This document shows positions 43,163 to 51,838 of a DNA stretch of 64,000 nucleotides, in pieces. The position numbers and the translations under genes are program-made. Positions within the stretch are counted from its first letter, which is position 1. Each line of letters begins with the position of its first letter. The notes beneath the pieces are model-generated. The model was given only the letters and a program-made list of their open reading frames with translations. It was not told the origin of the DNA and searched no databases. The DNA comes from Lachnospiraceae bacterium (GTDB lineage: Bacteria; Bacillota; Clostridia; Lachnospirales; Lachnospiraceae). The stretch spans positions 62,001 through 126,000 of the forward strand of contig JAAWEK010000013.1 of the NCBI GenBank assembly GCA_022794265.1, read 5' to 3'.

Positions 43163-44338
43163 ATGAACAGTGCAAAAAAGCATATTCTGATATATGATTA
43201 TAAACATTACGGTGTTTTGGATATACGGGAAGCATTTGAAAAAAAAGGATTTCAGACTGACATCTTCAGTCAGCCGCTGAAGGATAATCTGAAAGACAAT
43301 GAATTTGACCAGGCTTTGGAACAGGCTGTTGCAGTCAGCCGGCCGCTATTTATGTTTTCATTTAACTTTTATCCGATTATTTCCAATATCTGTAAAAGGA
43401 AAGGGATTCCTTATGTCTGCTGGGTTTATGACAGTCCGTTGGTTTCGCTGTATTCCTATACAGTCATTAATGATAATAATTATATTTTTCTTTTTGACAG
43501 TGAGCAGTATAACGACCTGAGAAGAAAGGGGATATCTACGGTTTATTATCTGCCGCTGGCCGCTAATGTGGCCCGGCTTGACGGATATCAGTCCATGGAA
43601 CAGAAATTTGTATCCGATATTTCCTTTGTGGGTTCCATGTATGATGAGGAAAAACATGCATTATACAAGCGGCTCTATGAGGGATTAAGCGAATACGGCA
43701 GAGGGTATTTGGACGGAGTGATTCAGATACAGAAAAATATATACGGAACTTCCATTCTGGAAAGTGCCATTACACCTGAAATATTACAGATTATGCAGGC
43801 GGCGCTTTATGTTACCACAAATCCCGACGGTGTGGAATCGCCGGCATATACATATGCCAATTATTTTCTGGCAAGGCGCGTAACGGAACTGGAACGGCGG
43901 GATGCAGTGCAGCGTCTCGGAAGACTGGGGAATTTTAAACTGTATACCCGGAATCCTTCGTTTCAGCTACCAGGTATAATAAATATGGGGCCGGTAGATT
44001 ATTATAATGATATGCCACATGTATTTAAACATTCAAAGATTAATCTGAACATTACACTCCGCAGCATTGTTTCGGGAATTCCGCTAAGGGTATTTGACAT
44101 TATGGGATGTGGCGGTTTTGTACTGACCAGCTATCAGCAGGATATGTTTGAGTATTTTGTACCGGAAGAGGATTTTGTATTTTATTCTGATATGGAGGAG
44201 TTATCGGACAAATGTAAATTTTTTTTGGAACATGAGGATATACGAAAGAAAATTGCCGGGAATGGATATGAAAAAGTGAAAAAATATCATACCTTTGATA
44301 TAAGAGTTGAAGAAATATTAAATACCATAAAAATCTGA
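43163..44338 (+). CDS. CgeB-like glycosyltransferase
   Basis: 391 residues from ATG 43163 with AGGAG 7 bases upstream (the open frame reaches back over the pseC stop). It is a paralogue of the protein at 25581-26738: PLFMFSFNFYPIISNICKRK, YVCWVYDSPLVSLYSY, IFLFDSEQYNDLRRKG, INLNITLRSIVSGIPLRVFD and MGCGGFVLTSYQQDMFEYF. The last gene of the pse operon, it is a candidate for transferring or extending the Pse-type sugar on flagellin. A 3' terminator is not evident. Confidence 0.78.
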   Translation: MNSAKKHILIYDYKHYGVLDIREAFEKKGFQTDIFSQPLKDNLKDNEFDQALEQAVAVSRPLFMFSFNFYPIISNICKRKGIPYVCWVYDSPLVSLYSYTVINDNNYIFLFDSEQYNDLRRKGISTVYYLPLAANVARLDGYQSMEQKFVSDISFVGSMYDEEKHALYKRLYEGLSEYGRGYLDGVIQIQKNIYGTSILESAITPEILQIMQAALYVTTNPDGVESPAYTYANYFLARRVTELERRDAVQRLGRLGNFKLYTRNPSFQLPGIINMGPVDYYNDMPHVFKHSKINLNITLRSIVSGIPLRVFDIMGCGGFVLTSYQQDMFEYFVPEEDFVFYSDMEELSDKCKFFLEHEDIRKKIAGNGYEKVKKYHTFDIRVEEILNTIKI

Positions 44339-44380
44339 TAGAAAGGACGGGTGAATACACCCAAAAGTGAAGGTTTAAAG

Positions 44381-45784
44381 ATGAAGAAAGAAAAGAGAAA
44401 TTCGTTTTCGGGTTCCGTGGGTTTTGTGCTTGCAGCAGCAGGAAGCGCGGTAGGACTTGGAAATATCTGGAGATTTCCATATCTGGCGGCAAAGGATGGG
44501 GGAGGCCTGTATCTGCTAATATATCTCATACTGGCCCTTACATTTGGTTTTACCCTGCTTACCACGGAAGTAGCCATAGGAAGAAAGACAAAACAGAGTC
44601 CGCTGACGGCATACGGAAAATTAAAGTCCAAATGGGGATTTCTGGGGATTCTGGCATGTCTGGTGCCAATTATTATTCTGCCATATTATTGTGTTATTGG
44701 CGGATGGGTTGTGAAATATTTTCTTGCATATCTGACTGGGGAAGGCACGGAGGCAGCCACCGATGGATATTTTACGGAGTATATATCCGGAGAATGGCAA
44801 CCGGTTCTGCTTATGGTGGTGTTTCTTGTTGTTGTAGCATTTATCATATTCCGGGGAGTGAATAAGGGAATCGAGTCGTTTTCAAAAGTACTTATGCCGT
44901 TATTGTTGCTTCTGGTTGTGGGAATTGCGGTGTTTTCACTGACTATTCATTATAAAGATGATGCCGGCGTAACAAGAACGGGTCTGGAAGGCTTTAAAAT
45001 ATATATAGTGCCGGATCTGGATGGAATGACGATAAAGGGGTTTTTCACGGTATTGCTGGATGCCATGGGTCAGTTGTTTTTTAGTTTAAGCGTTGCCATG
45101 GGAATCATGATTGCATACGGTTCTTATGTCAGAGATGATGCCAATCTTGGAAAATCCATTAACCAGATTGAAATTTTTGATACGGTAGTTGCTTTTCTGG
45201 CCGGAGTAATGATCATTCCGGCGGTCTACACATTTATGGGAAAAGAAGGTATGGCGGCTTCCGGACCAAGTCTGATGTTTGTTTCATTGCCGAAGGTTTT
45301 TGCCTCTATGGGAAAAATCGGAACTTTGGTAGGATTTTTGTTTTTTGCGATGGTTCTGTTTGCGGCTCTGACAAGTGCGGTATCTGTTATGGAAGCGGTT
45401 GTATCCAGTTTTATGGATAAGTTTCATATGTCAAGGATTAAAGCGGCGGCTATTGAAACAGGTATTGCTCTTGCAGGTGGTATTCTGGTATGTCTGGGAT
45501 ATAATAAACTGTTTTTTGAAATTAAACTGCCCAACGGGGCGATGGCCCAGATTCTGGATATCATGGATTATATAAGCAACAACTGCTTTATGCCGTTGGT
45601 GGCTATCGGAACCTGTATACTGATTGGATGGGTTTTGAAACCAAAAATCATTATTGAAGAGGTGGAAAAGTCAGGATGCAAATTTGGCAGAAAGCGATTA
45701 TTTATTGTAATGATTCGGTATATCGCACCGGTACTGCTGGTGATTTTATTGTTGAAATCACTGGGAATTCTGACAATAATATAG
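44381..45784 (+). CDS. Sodium:neurotransmitter symporter (NSS) family transporter
   Basis: 467 residues, a polytopic membrane protein with 11 or 12 hydrophobic segments, as usual for bacterial NSS members that carry amino acids with sodium. The N-terminal signature FVLAAAGSAVGLGNIWRFPYLA holds the sodium and substrate site of helix 1. Other segments: GGGLYLLIYLILALTFGF, IILPYYCVIGGWVVKYF, and the helix-6 stretch GQLFFSLSVAMGIMIAYGSY. ATG 44381 with GAAGG 8 bases upstream is preferred over a GTG at 44351. No link to flagella is seen; substrate unknown. A strong terminator follows. Confidence 0.88.
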   Translation: MKKEKRNSFSGSVGFVLAAAGSAVGLGNIWRFPYLAAKDGGGLYLLIYLILALTFGFTLLTTEVAIGRKTKQSPLTAYGKLKSKWGFLGILACLVPIIILPYYCVIGGWVVKYFLAYLTGEGTEAATDGYFTEYISGEWQPVLLMVVFLVVVAFIIFRGVNKGIESFSKVLMPLLLLLVVGIAVFSLTIHYKDDAGVTRTGLEGFKIYIVPDLDGMTIKGFFTVLLDAMGQLFFSLSVAMGIMIAYGSYVRDDANLGKSINQIEIFDTVVAFLAGVMIIPAVYTFMGKEGMAASGPSLMFVSLPKVFASMGKIGTLVGFLFFAMVLFAALTSAVSVMEAVVSSFMDKFHMSRIKAAAIETGIALAGGILVCLGYNKLFFEIKLPNGAMAQILDIMDYISNNCFMPLVAIGTCILIGWVLKPKIIIEEVEKSGCKFGRKRLFIVMIRYIAPVLLVILLLKSLGILTII

Positions 45785-45844
45785 AAGTAAGATTGTCTGT
45801 GTGGCACAGCGATGCGGACAGAACATTGATTTGAAAGGGAATAG

Positions 45845-45888
45845 AACTGCCCCGTAACCATGAAAAGGTTATGGGGCAGTTTTTTAAA
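45845..45888 (+). terminator. Rho-independent terminator
   Basis: AACTGCCCCGTAACC pairs with GGTTATGGGGCAGTT (one G-U), loop of seven, then TTTTT. It ends the transporter gene and overlaps the last codons of the convergent FliD-like gene. On the minus strand the T run is too short. Confidence 0.93.
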
Positions 45889-47167
45889 TATAGCCGTTAT
45901 ACATCATTCCAGTGTATATGGAAGTTACATATGGGTTTGCAAATGATTTCTTTGGATTCGGATAGGAAATCATGACTTTTTTCACATATTTCATAGGGTT
46001 AATGGAAATATCGTCTGCCTTGGCTGCCAGACCATTCTTAAATTCCCGCAGATGGTTCAGACTTTCCGAAATGGTTCCCTCTTTGGCGGACTGCAGAATC
46101 AGGGATTCGTCAAAATCCAGATGCCCTTCTTCCGTAATATTTAATCCGATACTTTCAAGATCATTTTTATATCGCTGGGTCATTCGAAGGATTTCTTTCT
46201 GCAGGGAATGGTTTTTATCACTTTCACTGTTAGTATTATTAGCTAAATCCACGATGTTGTTGTAACTGTCGGCCATACCCTTTATGGAATCAATTATGGA
46301 AATAACGTCATCCTGATATTTAATTCTGGAAGGACTGTCATCCGGGCTGATTCCTTTTAAGGTGACTTCCAGATTTTTATTGACAGTAAATGTGTTGGTC
46401 GCAGAAGTTCTGTTCACGCCGTTTAATCGGAATTCTGCATTGGCGGAAGTCTGACTTACATTATTTAATCCCAACAGCTCAATAGTGTTATCTTCAAGCT
46501 GTTCATGTGTATTTCCAATGGAAAATAAAGTTCCGTTAAAAGAAGATCCGGTGTTTTGTGAGGTAAGTTTCAGCGCTGATTTATTTGATTCATTGGTAAT
46601 GACCTGGGCTGTCAGACCAATATCGGAACGATTAATCAGACGGGCCAGTTTCTCCTGAACGGATTTGTTGGTATCCTCCGGATGAACCGAATACTGAAAT
46701 TCATAGGAATAATCGCCAATATCTACTTGAAAAGCATGGTTTCCGGTGGAAATGGAAGTTCCGTTTGATTTTAAAAAATTTCCGGTATTAATCTGAGGTT
46801 TAGCAAGGGCATTCACCTGAAACTCATAAGATAATATGGATTCATTCTGTTCCGAATCCGGTAAACCTGTGTAATTGATGGATAAAACATCTTCATCTGA
46901 GGAAATCAGTTTTTTGCGAATGCCATTGTCGGAATCGCTAAAAAATAAATCGGTCTTTGATTTGATGAAGCGAGCATTTTCTTTTAAATCAATGGCGTAC
47001 CGCTGAATATTTTCAGATACATCCACCTTATATAAAGGGGATTTTTTACTGATTTTAACAATCGTATTATAAATATTACGCAGTTCACTTTTTTTATGAG
47101 TATCGGAACGTGTTGCCGGTTTACTGGCATATGTGGTTAGATAGTAGTCGTATACACTGCCAATCAT
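45884..47167 (-). CDS. FliD-like (filament cap-like) protein
   Basis: 427 residues on the minus strand. The N-terminal part is serine- and lysine-rich helix; the middle has beta-rich D2/D3-like sequence (EFQVNALAKPQINTGNF, HAFQVDIGDYSYEFQYSV, FRLNGVNRTSATNTFTVNKN); the C-terminal part resembles FliD_C (DSIKGMADSYNNIVDLANNT, ESIGLNITEEGHLDFDESLI). The end TSIYTGMMYNGYI is not the usual FliD end. It is isolated from other flagellar genes and faces the glycan operon. Start: ATG 47167 with GAAGG 8 bases upstream, not GTG 47176. A paralogue of the cap or a cap-associated adhesin is possible. Confidence 0.62.
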   Translation of the reverse strand: MIGSVYDYYLTTYASKPATRSDTHKKSELRNIYNTIVKISKKSPLYKVDVSENIQRYAIDLKENARFIKSKTDLFFSDSDNGIRKKLISSDEDVLSINYTGLPDSEQNESILSYEFQVNALAKPQINTGNFLKSNGTSISTGNHAFQVDIGDYSYEFQYSVHPEDTNKSVQEKLARLINRSDIGLTAQVITNESNKSALKLTSQNTGSSFNGTLFSIGNTHEQLEDNTIELLGLNNVSQTSANAEFRLNGVNRTSATNTFTVNKNLEVTLKGISPDDSPSRIKYQDDVISIIDSIKGMADSYNNIVDLANNTNSESDKNHSLQKEILRMTQRYKNDLESIGLNITEEGHLDFDESLILQSAKEGTISESLNHLREFKNGLAAKADDISINPMKYVKKVMISYPNPKKSFANPYVTSIYTGMMYNGYI

Positions 47168-47208
47168 AATGCTCACCTTCTTTTGAAAAAATCTTGATAT
47201 TTAACATT

Positions 47209-47237
47209 ATTATATCACAATAGATTTATGTTTTAAA
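47209..47237 (-). promoter_or_regulatory. Candidate promoter of the FliD-like gene
   Basis: On the minus strand TTTAAA (47237-47232), a 17-base spacer and TATAAT (47214-47209), about 42 bases before the ATG. A SigD-like reading (TAAA then TGTGATAT) fits less well. Confidence 0.42.
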
Positions 47238-47284
47238 TAGAAAGTTTAAGAAAAATTTATTTTTGGTTAATTCGTAATTTATTG

Positions 47285-47318
47285 CCAAATATCACATGAT
47301 TTTTACCGAATATCACAT
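47285..47318 (+). promoter_or_regulatory. Direct repeats, candidate LytTR/AgrA-type regulator site
   Basis: CCAAATATCACAT (47285-47297) and CCGAATATCACAT (47306-47318): twelve of thirteen bases agree and the copies are offset by exactly 21 bases, two helical turns. Regulators with a LytTR domain bind such direct repeats, and one is encoded at 50400-51158. They precede the secreted protease gene by 86 bases. A TATAAT at 47375-47380 has no good -35 box, as expected for an activated promoter. Confidence 0.5.
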
Positions 47319-47403
47319 CTGTATTGGTTTTTCTTCCAGAAAATGGTAAGTATTAATGGGGATAATTTATCATATATAATCCGGAACAGAAAGGAGAAAA
47401 AAA

Positions 47404-47976
47404 TTGATACGAAAGATGAAACGGATAGCTATGGGAATTATGGCAGTGATTTATCTGACGTTTCGCCCGGTATGTGTGTATGGAAAGTATACATTTACAT
47501 CGATTTCCGAAAAACAGGAAAAAAGTTACTGGTGCTGGGTGGCGACAGCAAGAGGAATTGCCAGAGGTGAAGTGTTTGTTGGAAAAACACAAACAGATGC
47601 TGTGATTGCAGTAAAAGGAGAAAATGTTAATAAAGGGGGAACGGTACAGGAACTGGAGTCCGCCGCCGAATATTTTGCCCCTGGAAAAAATTTTAGTGTA
47701 CGCTATCGGGCATTTACATTTAATGAAATTGTAGAAGCCATAGAAGCAGGACATTTGGTGGGGGCCAACTGGGGCTATTATTATGGTTCCGTGAGAAACG
47801 GTGGGCATTCCATATTTATTGTGGGATATAATTCCAATAACGGACAACAGACAGTCATATATTGTGAACCTCTGACCGGTGAGATTGTGCAGAAAAATTA
47901 CAGTGATTTTGTAAGAGGTTCTGAGAAAAATTATAATGTAAGATATGAACAGAGTATTTATGCGTCATATAAATAG
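47404..47976 (+). CDS. Secreted papain-like cysteine protease
   Basis: 190 residues with a signal peptide (basic start, hydrophobic GIMAVIYLTF, likely cut after VYG near residue 27). The mature part is a small papain-like domain: SYWCWVATARGIA with Cys44 as nucleophile, and GGHSIFIVGYNSNN with His135; YCEPLTGE follows where the third residue is expected. The pattern resembles the AvrRpt2/staphopain-like group (C70-type). The start is TTG 47404, with AAAGGAG 7 bases upstream; an in-frame ATG at 47416 is too far. It is secreted to the cell surface or medium. Possible control by the AgrA-like regulator through the repeats upstream is inferred. Confidence 0.72.
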   Translation: MIRKMKRIAMGIMAVIYLTFRPVCVYGKYTFTSISEKQEKSYWCWVATARGIARGEVFVGKTQTDAVIAVKGENVNKGGTVQELESAAEYFAPGKNFSVRYRAFTFNEIVEAIEAGHLVGANWGYYYGSVRNGGHSIFIVGYNSNNGQQTVIYCEPLTGEIVQKNYSDFVRGSEKNYNVRYEQSIYASYK

Positions 47977-48038
47977 GACGAAATGTTCAATCATTTGGGA
48001 GAAGTATTTTTTATAGAAAAACATCAGAGGGACTGATT

Positions 48039-48926
48039 ATGAATAAATTGATAAAAGTAAAGCAGGTAATATGGTTTATACTGCTGGCTAGCATGATGTT
48101 TCTGCAGACAGCTGCTGTTCATGCGGAAGATATGCCACGGCTGACAGTGGAACAGGTAAAAGAGGAAATTGAGAAGTATATAAAAAATGATCAGAAAGCT
48201 GGCATGACATTGTTTTCGCCTTATGAATATGATTTAGAGGAATTGTGCGAGCTTAATGAATTATTTTTTATGATAAATGATTATATAGAGGGACAGGGAG
48301 TAAAGTCTATTGCAGATACGGAATCGGATAATGAAAACCAATACGCAATAAAATGGTATTTACCATTTAAAAATATGTCTGGAAAAGCAGGATATCTGAT
48401 TTTTAAAGAAGAGAACGGGACAGTAAATTGGATAGAAAGCAGTCTCGGAACTTCACAGTATTATGATATGAAGGTCAGGGAAGGAAAATATAAGGGGATT
48501 CTTTTGGAAGAAGTAGAGGATGAAATTTATTGCAACAGCGCCGCATATGGTTTTATGTTTACTTATATTAAAATGAAGAATGGAAAAGAATATGTGATTC
48601 CGTTTATCAATGAGAACATCAGTGAATGGAATTCCATAGTTTGTAAGAAAATCTATACGGTTCAGGAATTTTTTACCATCATGTACCGGTATTATGATGA
48701 ACCTACGCTGGAAGAACTTATCGAACAATCGGAAACTATGGATAATACCACTTCTGGCAGCTCATATTTCAGGGAAACGCCTTTGGACAGCAACACTGTT
48801 CTTCCGGGGAGTCTGCCGAAACAAACAGATCTGGCAGAAAACAATATATTTAAAGTTGCTGCTGGCAGTGTGGCGGGTATTTGTATCATAAATTTTACAA
48901 TACGAAAAAAGAGGAAATCTTATTGA
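48039..48926 (+). CDS. Secreted, C-terminally membrane-anchored protein of unknown function
   Basis: 295 residues. A signal peptide (hydrophobic WFILLASMMFLQTAAV, cut likely after VHA) is followed by an acidic extracellular domain of about 220 residues, a Ser/Thr-rich stretch (NTTSGSSYFRE) and a C-terminal membrane helix (VAAGSVAGICIINFTI) with a basic tail. This is a type I membrane topology without a sortase motif. No family is recognised. It follows the protease gene by 62 bases on the same strand, so a substrate, inhibitor or partner of the protease is possible. Its last seven bases overlap the 3' end of the kinase gene on the other strand. Confidence 0.6.
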   Translation: MNKLIKVKQVIWFILLASMMFLQTAAVHAEDMPRLTVEQVKEEIEKYIKNDQKAGMTLFSPYEYDLEELCELNELFFMINDYIEGQGVKSIADTESDNENQYAIKWYLPFKNMSGKAGYLIFKEENGTVNWIESSLGTSQYYDMKVREGKYKGILLEEVEDEIYCNSAAYGFMFTYIKMKNGKEYVIPFINENISEWNSIVCKKIYTVQEFFTIMYRYYDEPTLEELIEQSETMDNTTSGSSYFRETPLDSNTVLPGSLPKQTDLAENNIFKVAAGSVAGICIINFTIRKKRKSY

Positions 48927-50266
48927 TTCACATTTTGCTTTTTGGTCTGTTTCAGGTATAGCGTGATTGTAAAAACATTATCAGATGCTTGAATATCCAT
49001 TTTTCCGTTATATTTTTCCGTAATTTCCTGTATATTTATTAATCCAAATCCGTGGTTATTTTTATCGGATTTGGAAGAAAGTAATTTAATATCCTCAGAC
49101 GAAGTTTTCGTCTGGGGATATAATTCTGTATATGGGTTGGAACAGACAATGGTAATATGCCCGTCATAACATCCCATTGCAAAGCGGATGATTCGGAGTG
49201 ATACAGGGTTGATTTTCATACAGGCTTCAATTGCATTGTCCAGCAGATTTCCCAGCATGATACTTAAATCAATGGGAGCCACAGGAATGTCCTCATATTC
49301 CAGATGATATTTAAACTGAATCTGATTCTGCTGGCAGACTGTCCTTTTATATGTTAACAGTGCAGATACCACCGGATTTTTGGCATCGATAAATGAGTCG
49401 GTTTTGTTCAGTGATTCTTCCAGTCCTGTGATATAAGAGGAAACCTGCAGGTATTCTTTCTGACCCAGCAATTCTTTTATGGTAATCAGATGATTTTTAT
49501 AATCATGACGGATTTTTTTGATTTCTTTTAAATTTCTGCCGGAATCTTCATATAGTTTTGCCTGATATTTATGATATTCTAATTGGTGATTCATATTCAG
49601 GGTTTGATGATAAACGGCAATACTTTTTTCGTACATCATACAGATACAGAAAAAAATCAGAGCAGAAAATGCATAAACAAACTGTTGCTTGTTAAACAAA
49701 TTTTTATCTGTTGAGATTTTGCTGATATAAGAAAAGTAGTAATGCATCATAAATTGAAACATCAGGATTAGAAATATAATTGAGAAGAAGCAGTTGACAG
49801 CAGAGTATTTTTTATACCGGCTGTATTCCTCCATGATTAAAATGATTGAATAAGAAAGTATTAATACCGTAAAAAAATTGATATAGGTATTGTTTTCGTA
49901 TATGTCCAGGTTGTCCGGCAGACCGATAATACCATTCAGAACGCTTAAAATTGAAATCTCTGCGGCAGGTATAAAAACGGTAATTAATATATATAATATT
50001 ATTTTTTTTATGATAGTTCCCCGGAATAACAGAAAAATAAAAATAATATCTAATACTATTTCGAAAGCAGAGGTTAAAAAGGAACTGTCTATGTTGAAGC
50101 TGCGGTTGCTTATAATCCTGCCGGCAACACAAAGCAGACAGTAAAAAGAAATGACCAAAATTAGCCGGAAGCCTTTTAATCTGCATTCCAGAAAGAAATG
50201 GAACCATTTAAATAATAGTATAAAAAATAATATGATTGACAGAAAAATGATTAAAAAACGTTCCAT
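48920..50266 (-). CDS. AgrC-like sensor histidine kinase
   Basis: 448 residues. The N-terminal half holds about six membrane helices (FLIIFLSIILFFILLF and on), as in AgrC-type peptide sensors. The kinase half has the H-box KIRHDYKNHLITI, the N-box MLGNLLDNAIEACMK and the G-box KNNHGFGLINIQEIT. This is the GHKL/HPK10 class that pairs with LytTR regulators. ATG 50266 is chosen (AAAGGA six bases upstream) over one at 50302. It is divergent from its likely partner regulator at 50400. No agrB or agrD (peptide maker) is in the window, so the signal is unknown. Confidence 0.85.
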   Translation of the reverse strand: MERFLIIFLSIILFFILLFKWFHFFLECRLKGFRLILVISFYCLLCVAGRIISNRSFNIDSSFLTSAFEIVLDIIFIFLLFRGTIIKKIILYILITVFIPAAEISILSVLNGIIGLPDNLDIYENNTYINFFTVLILSYSIILIMEEYSRYKKYSAVNCFFSIIFLILMFQFMMHYYFSYISKISTDKNLFNKQQFVYAFSALIFFCICMMYEKSIAVYHQTLNMNHQLEYHKYQAKLYEDSGRNLKEIKKIRHDYKNHLITIKELLGQKEYLQVSSYITGLEESLNKTDSFIDAKNPVVSALLTYKRTVCQQNQIQFKYHLEYEDIPVAPIDLSIMLGNLLDNAIEACMKINPVSLRIIRFAMGCYDGHITIVCSNPYTELYPQTKTSSEDIKLLSSKSDKNNHGFGLINIQEITEKYNGKMDIQASDNVFTITLYLKQTKKQNVNQ

Positions 50267-50399
50267 TATTTTTTCCTTTGCAGACCAATATAATTTATAC
50301 ATATTATATCATAGAAAAAAAATAAATAAAATAAGGAATTGTTTAACATGAAAACAGGTGATAAAATATATATCATTGAATTACGGGAGCGATGATTTT

Positions 50400-51158
50400 A
50401 TGACATATCGAATCGCTTTATGCGAAGATGAAGAATTTTACCGGAAAGAACTGGAACAAATGTTAAACAGGTATTCAAAGGACAATCAGGATTGTTTTGA
50501 ACTATATTCCTTTCACAGCGGAGAAGAATTGCTGGACCGGTATTCGGAAGTTTATTTTAATATTCTGTTTCTCGATGTGGAGATGGAGGAATTATCGGGA
50601 ATCGGTGTTGCGGAAAAAATCAGGGAACAAGATGAAAATGTAGTGATAATTTTTGTAACTGCATATGAAGATTTTGCTTTGGAGGCATTTCGTGTATCTG
50701 CCTTTCAATATTTAGTGAAACCGGTAAATTATGAAAAACTGAGCCTGATTTTAAACCGGGTACTCAATCAAATCAGGGTTAATACTATACATAATGAATT
50801 AACGGAACAGTTTATTTCCGTAGATTCGACGGATGGTATCATTCAGCTTAACATAGATGATATAAAATATATTGAAAAGATAAAGAACCGGATTGACTAC
50901 TATACGACACAGGGCATATTTCAAAGCTATGATACGGTAAAATCGCTGGTAAAACGGTTGAATCCTGTGGATTTTGTACAGATTAATCAGGGAGAAATTG
51001 TGAATTGGAAGAAAGTGAAGGATATTTCAGACAGTACAATTTTAGTGGATGATGTGGAACTGCAGATAAGCCGGAAGAACAAGAAGAAATTGAAGGAAAG
51101 ATATGACAGGGATGTTATGAAAATGATGGCAAAGAGACTGATGGATAAGATGGATTGA
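50400..51158 (+). CDS. LytTR-family response regulator (AgrA-like)
   Basis: 252 residues. Receiver domain first (YRIALCEDEEFYRKELE with the acidic pair; ILFLDVEMEELSG with the phosphorylated Asp; VIIFVTAYEDFALEAF; the conserved Lys in YLVKPVN), then a LytTR DNA-binding domain from about 150 (DIKYIEKIKNRIDYYTTQG, FVQINQGEIVNWKKVK, ISRKNKKKLKERY). It differs from AgrA in length detail but has the full layout. GGGAG lies about ten bases before the ATG. The kinase gene runs the other way from the same 133-base gap. Targets probably include the repeats at 47285-47318. Confidence 0.87.
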   Translation: MTYRIALCEDEEFYRKELEQMLNRYSKDNQDCFELYSFHSGEELLDRYSEVYFNILFLDVEMEELSGIGVAEKIREQDENVVIIFVTAYEDFALEAFRVSAFQYLVKPVNYEKLSLILNRVLNQIRVNTIHNELTEQFISVDSTDGIIQLNIDDIKYIEKIKNRIDYYTTQGIFQSYDTVKSLVKRLNPVDFVQINQGEIVNWKKVKDISDSTILVDDVELQISRKNKKKLKERYDRDVMKMMAKRLMDKMD

Positions 51159-51307
51159 ATATTCAGGCAGAGCTGTTGCAGGACATTGTAAAACTTTGTG
51201 TTTTTGCAGCAGGACGCTGCCGCCGGAAATCCGGCAGAACGGTTCCGGGGGTTTCTGTGCCGGTTGTTCTTTGATTAAACTGCCGGATTTTGTCTGACAA
51301 AAAAATG
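51159..51307. other. Hairpin-rich stretch with no gene
   Basis: The 274 bases between the regulator gene and rpmG hold no coding region. The first 140 are more GC-rich than the sequences around them and contain several short stems, such as CTGCCG/CGGCAG and complementary CCGGTT/AACGG runs. No clear T-run terminator was found. The end holds the rpmG promoter. Confidence 0.45.
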
Positions 51308-51336
51308 TTGACTTACCATGATTTGTATGCTATATT
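51308..51336 (+). promoter_or_regulatory. SigA promoter of rpmG-secE-nusG
   Basis: TTGACT (51308-51313), a 17-base spacer and TATATT (51331-51336), about 97 bases before the rpmG start. Confidence 0.8.
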
Positions 51337-51432
51337 AATGAAGCAAAGGAAGAAGTCTTTTTTTTTTGCTTTAAATTCCGGAAACGGATTTAAAGCGGCA
51401 CAAGCTAGAAATTGAAGTGGAGGTGGACTGTT

Positions 51433-51582
51433 GTGCGCGTAAAGATAACATTGGCATGTACGGAGTGTAAGCAGCGTAATTATAATATGACGAAGGACAA
51501 AAAAACACATCCGGACAGAATGGAAACAAAGAAGTATTGTAAGTTTTGCAGGTCTCACACATTACACAAGGAAACAAAGTAG
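51433..51582 (+). CDS. rpmG: Ribosomal protein L33 (bL33)
   Basis: 49 residues. The start is GTG at 51433 with GGAGG 8-13 bases upstream; translation gives [19 protein letters not shown] and ends HTLHKETK. It keeps four cysteines in two CxxC pairs (residues 9/12 and 36/39), so it is the zinc-binding type; the zinc-free type is the usual replacement in zinc shortage. The gene is standard before secE and nusG in Firmicutes. Confidence 0.95.
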   Translation: MRVKITLACTECKQRNYNMTKDKKTHPDRMETKKYCKFCRSHTLHKETK

Positions 51583-51609
51583 TCAGGTTTGATTAGGAAA
51601 GAGGTAACT

Positions 51610-51819
51610 ATGGGAGAAGCTAATTCAAAAGTAGCAGACAAAGCTCCGAAGACGAGCTGGTTCAAGGGCCTTAAATCTGAATTCAAAAAGATCATCTGGC
51701 CTGACAACGGTTCAATTGCCAGACAGACAACGGCAGTAGTTGTTATTTCTGTATTTTTAGGTGCGATAATCAAGGTTCTGGATATGCTCATTCAATTGGG
51801 TCTTGATTGGATAGTCTAG
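51610..51819 (+). CDS. secE: SecE, preprotein translocase subunit
   Basis: 69 residues, the short single-helix form usual in Gram-positives. The amphipathic part WFKGLKSEFKKIIWPD is the conserved SecE signature, followed by one membrane helix (TAVVVISVFLGAIIKVLDML). ATG 51610 with AAAGAGG is chosen over an upstream TTG. SecE holds SecY together in the membrane channel. Confidence 0.95.
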   Translation: MGEANSKVADKAPKTSWFKGLKSEFKKIIWPDNGSIARQTTAVVVISVFLGAIIKVLDMLIQLGLDWIV

Positions 51820-51838
51820 AAGGAGAAAAGGTGATTGT

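Noticed and set aside
44349-44362. GGGTG/CACCC hairpin before the transporter
   Set aside because: Only five pairs and no T run; too weak to call a terminator or riboswitch.
47343-47570. 75-residue plus-strand frame as an agrD-like peptide gene
   Set aside because: It overlaps the protease gene in another frame, lacks the Cys-containing cyclic core and the charged tail of AgrD, and has no agrB beside it.
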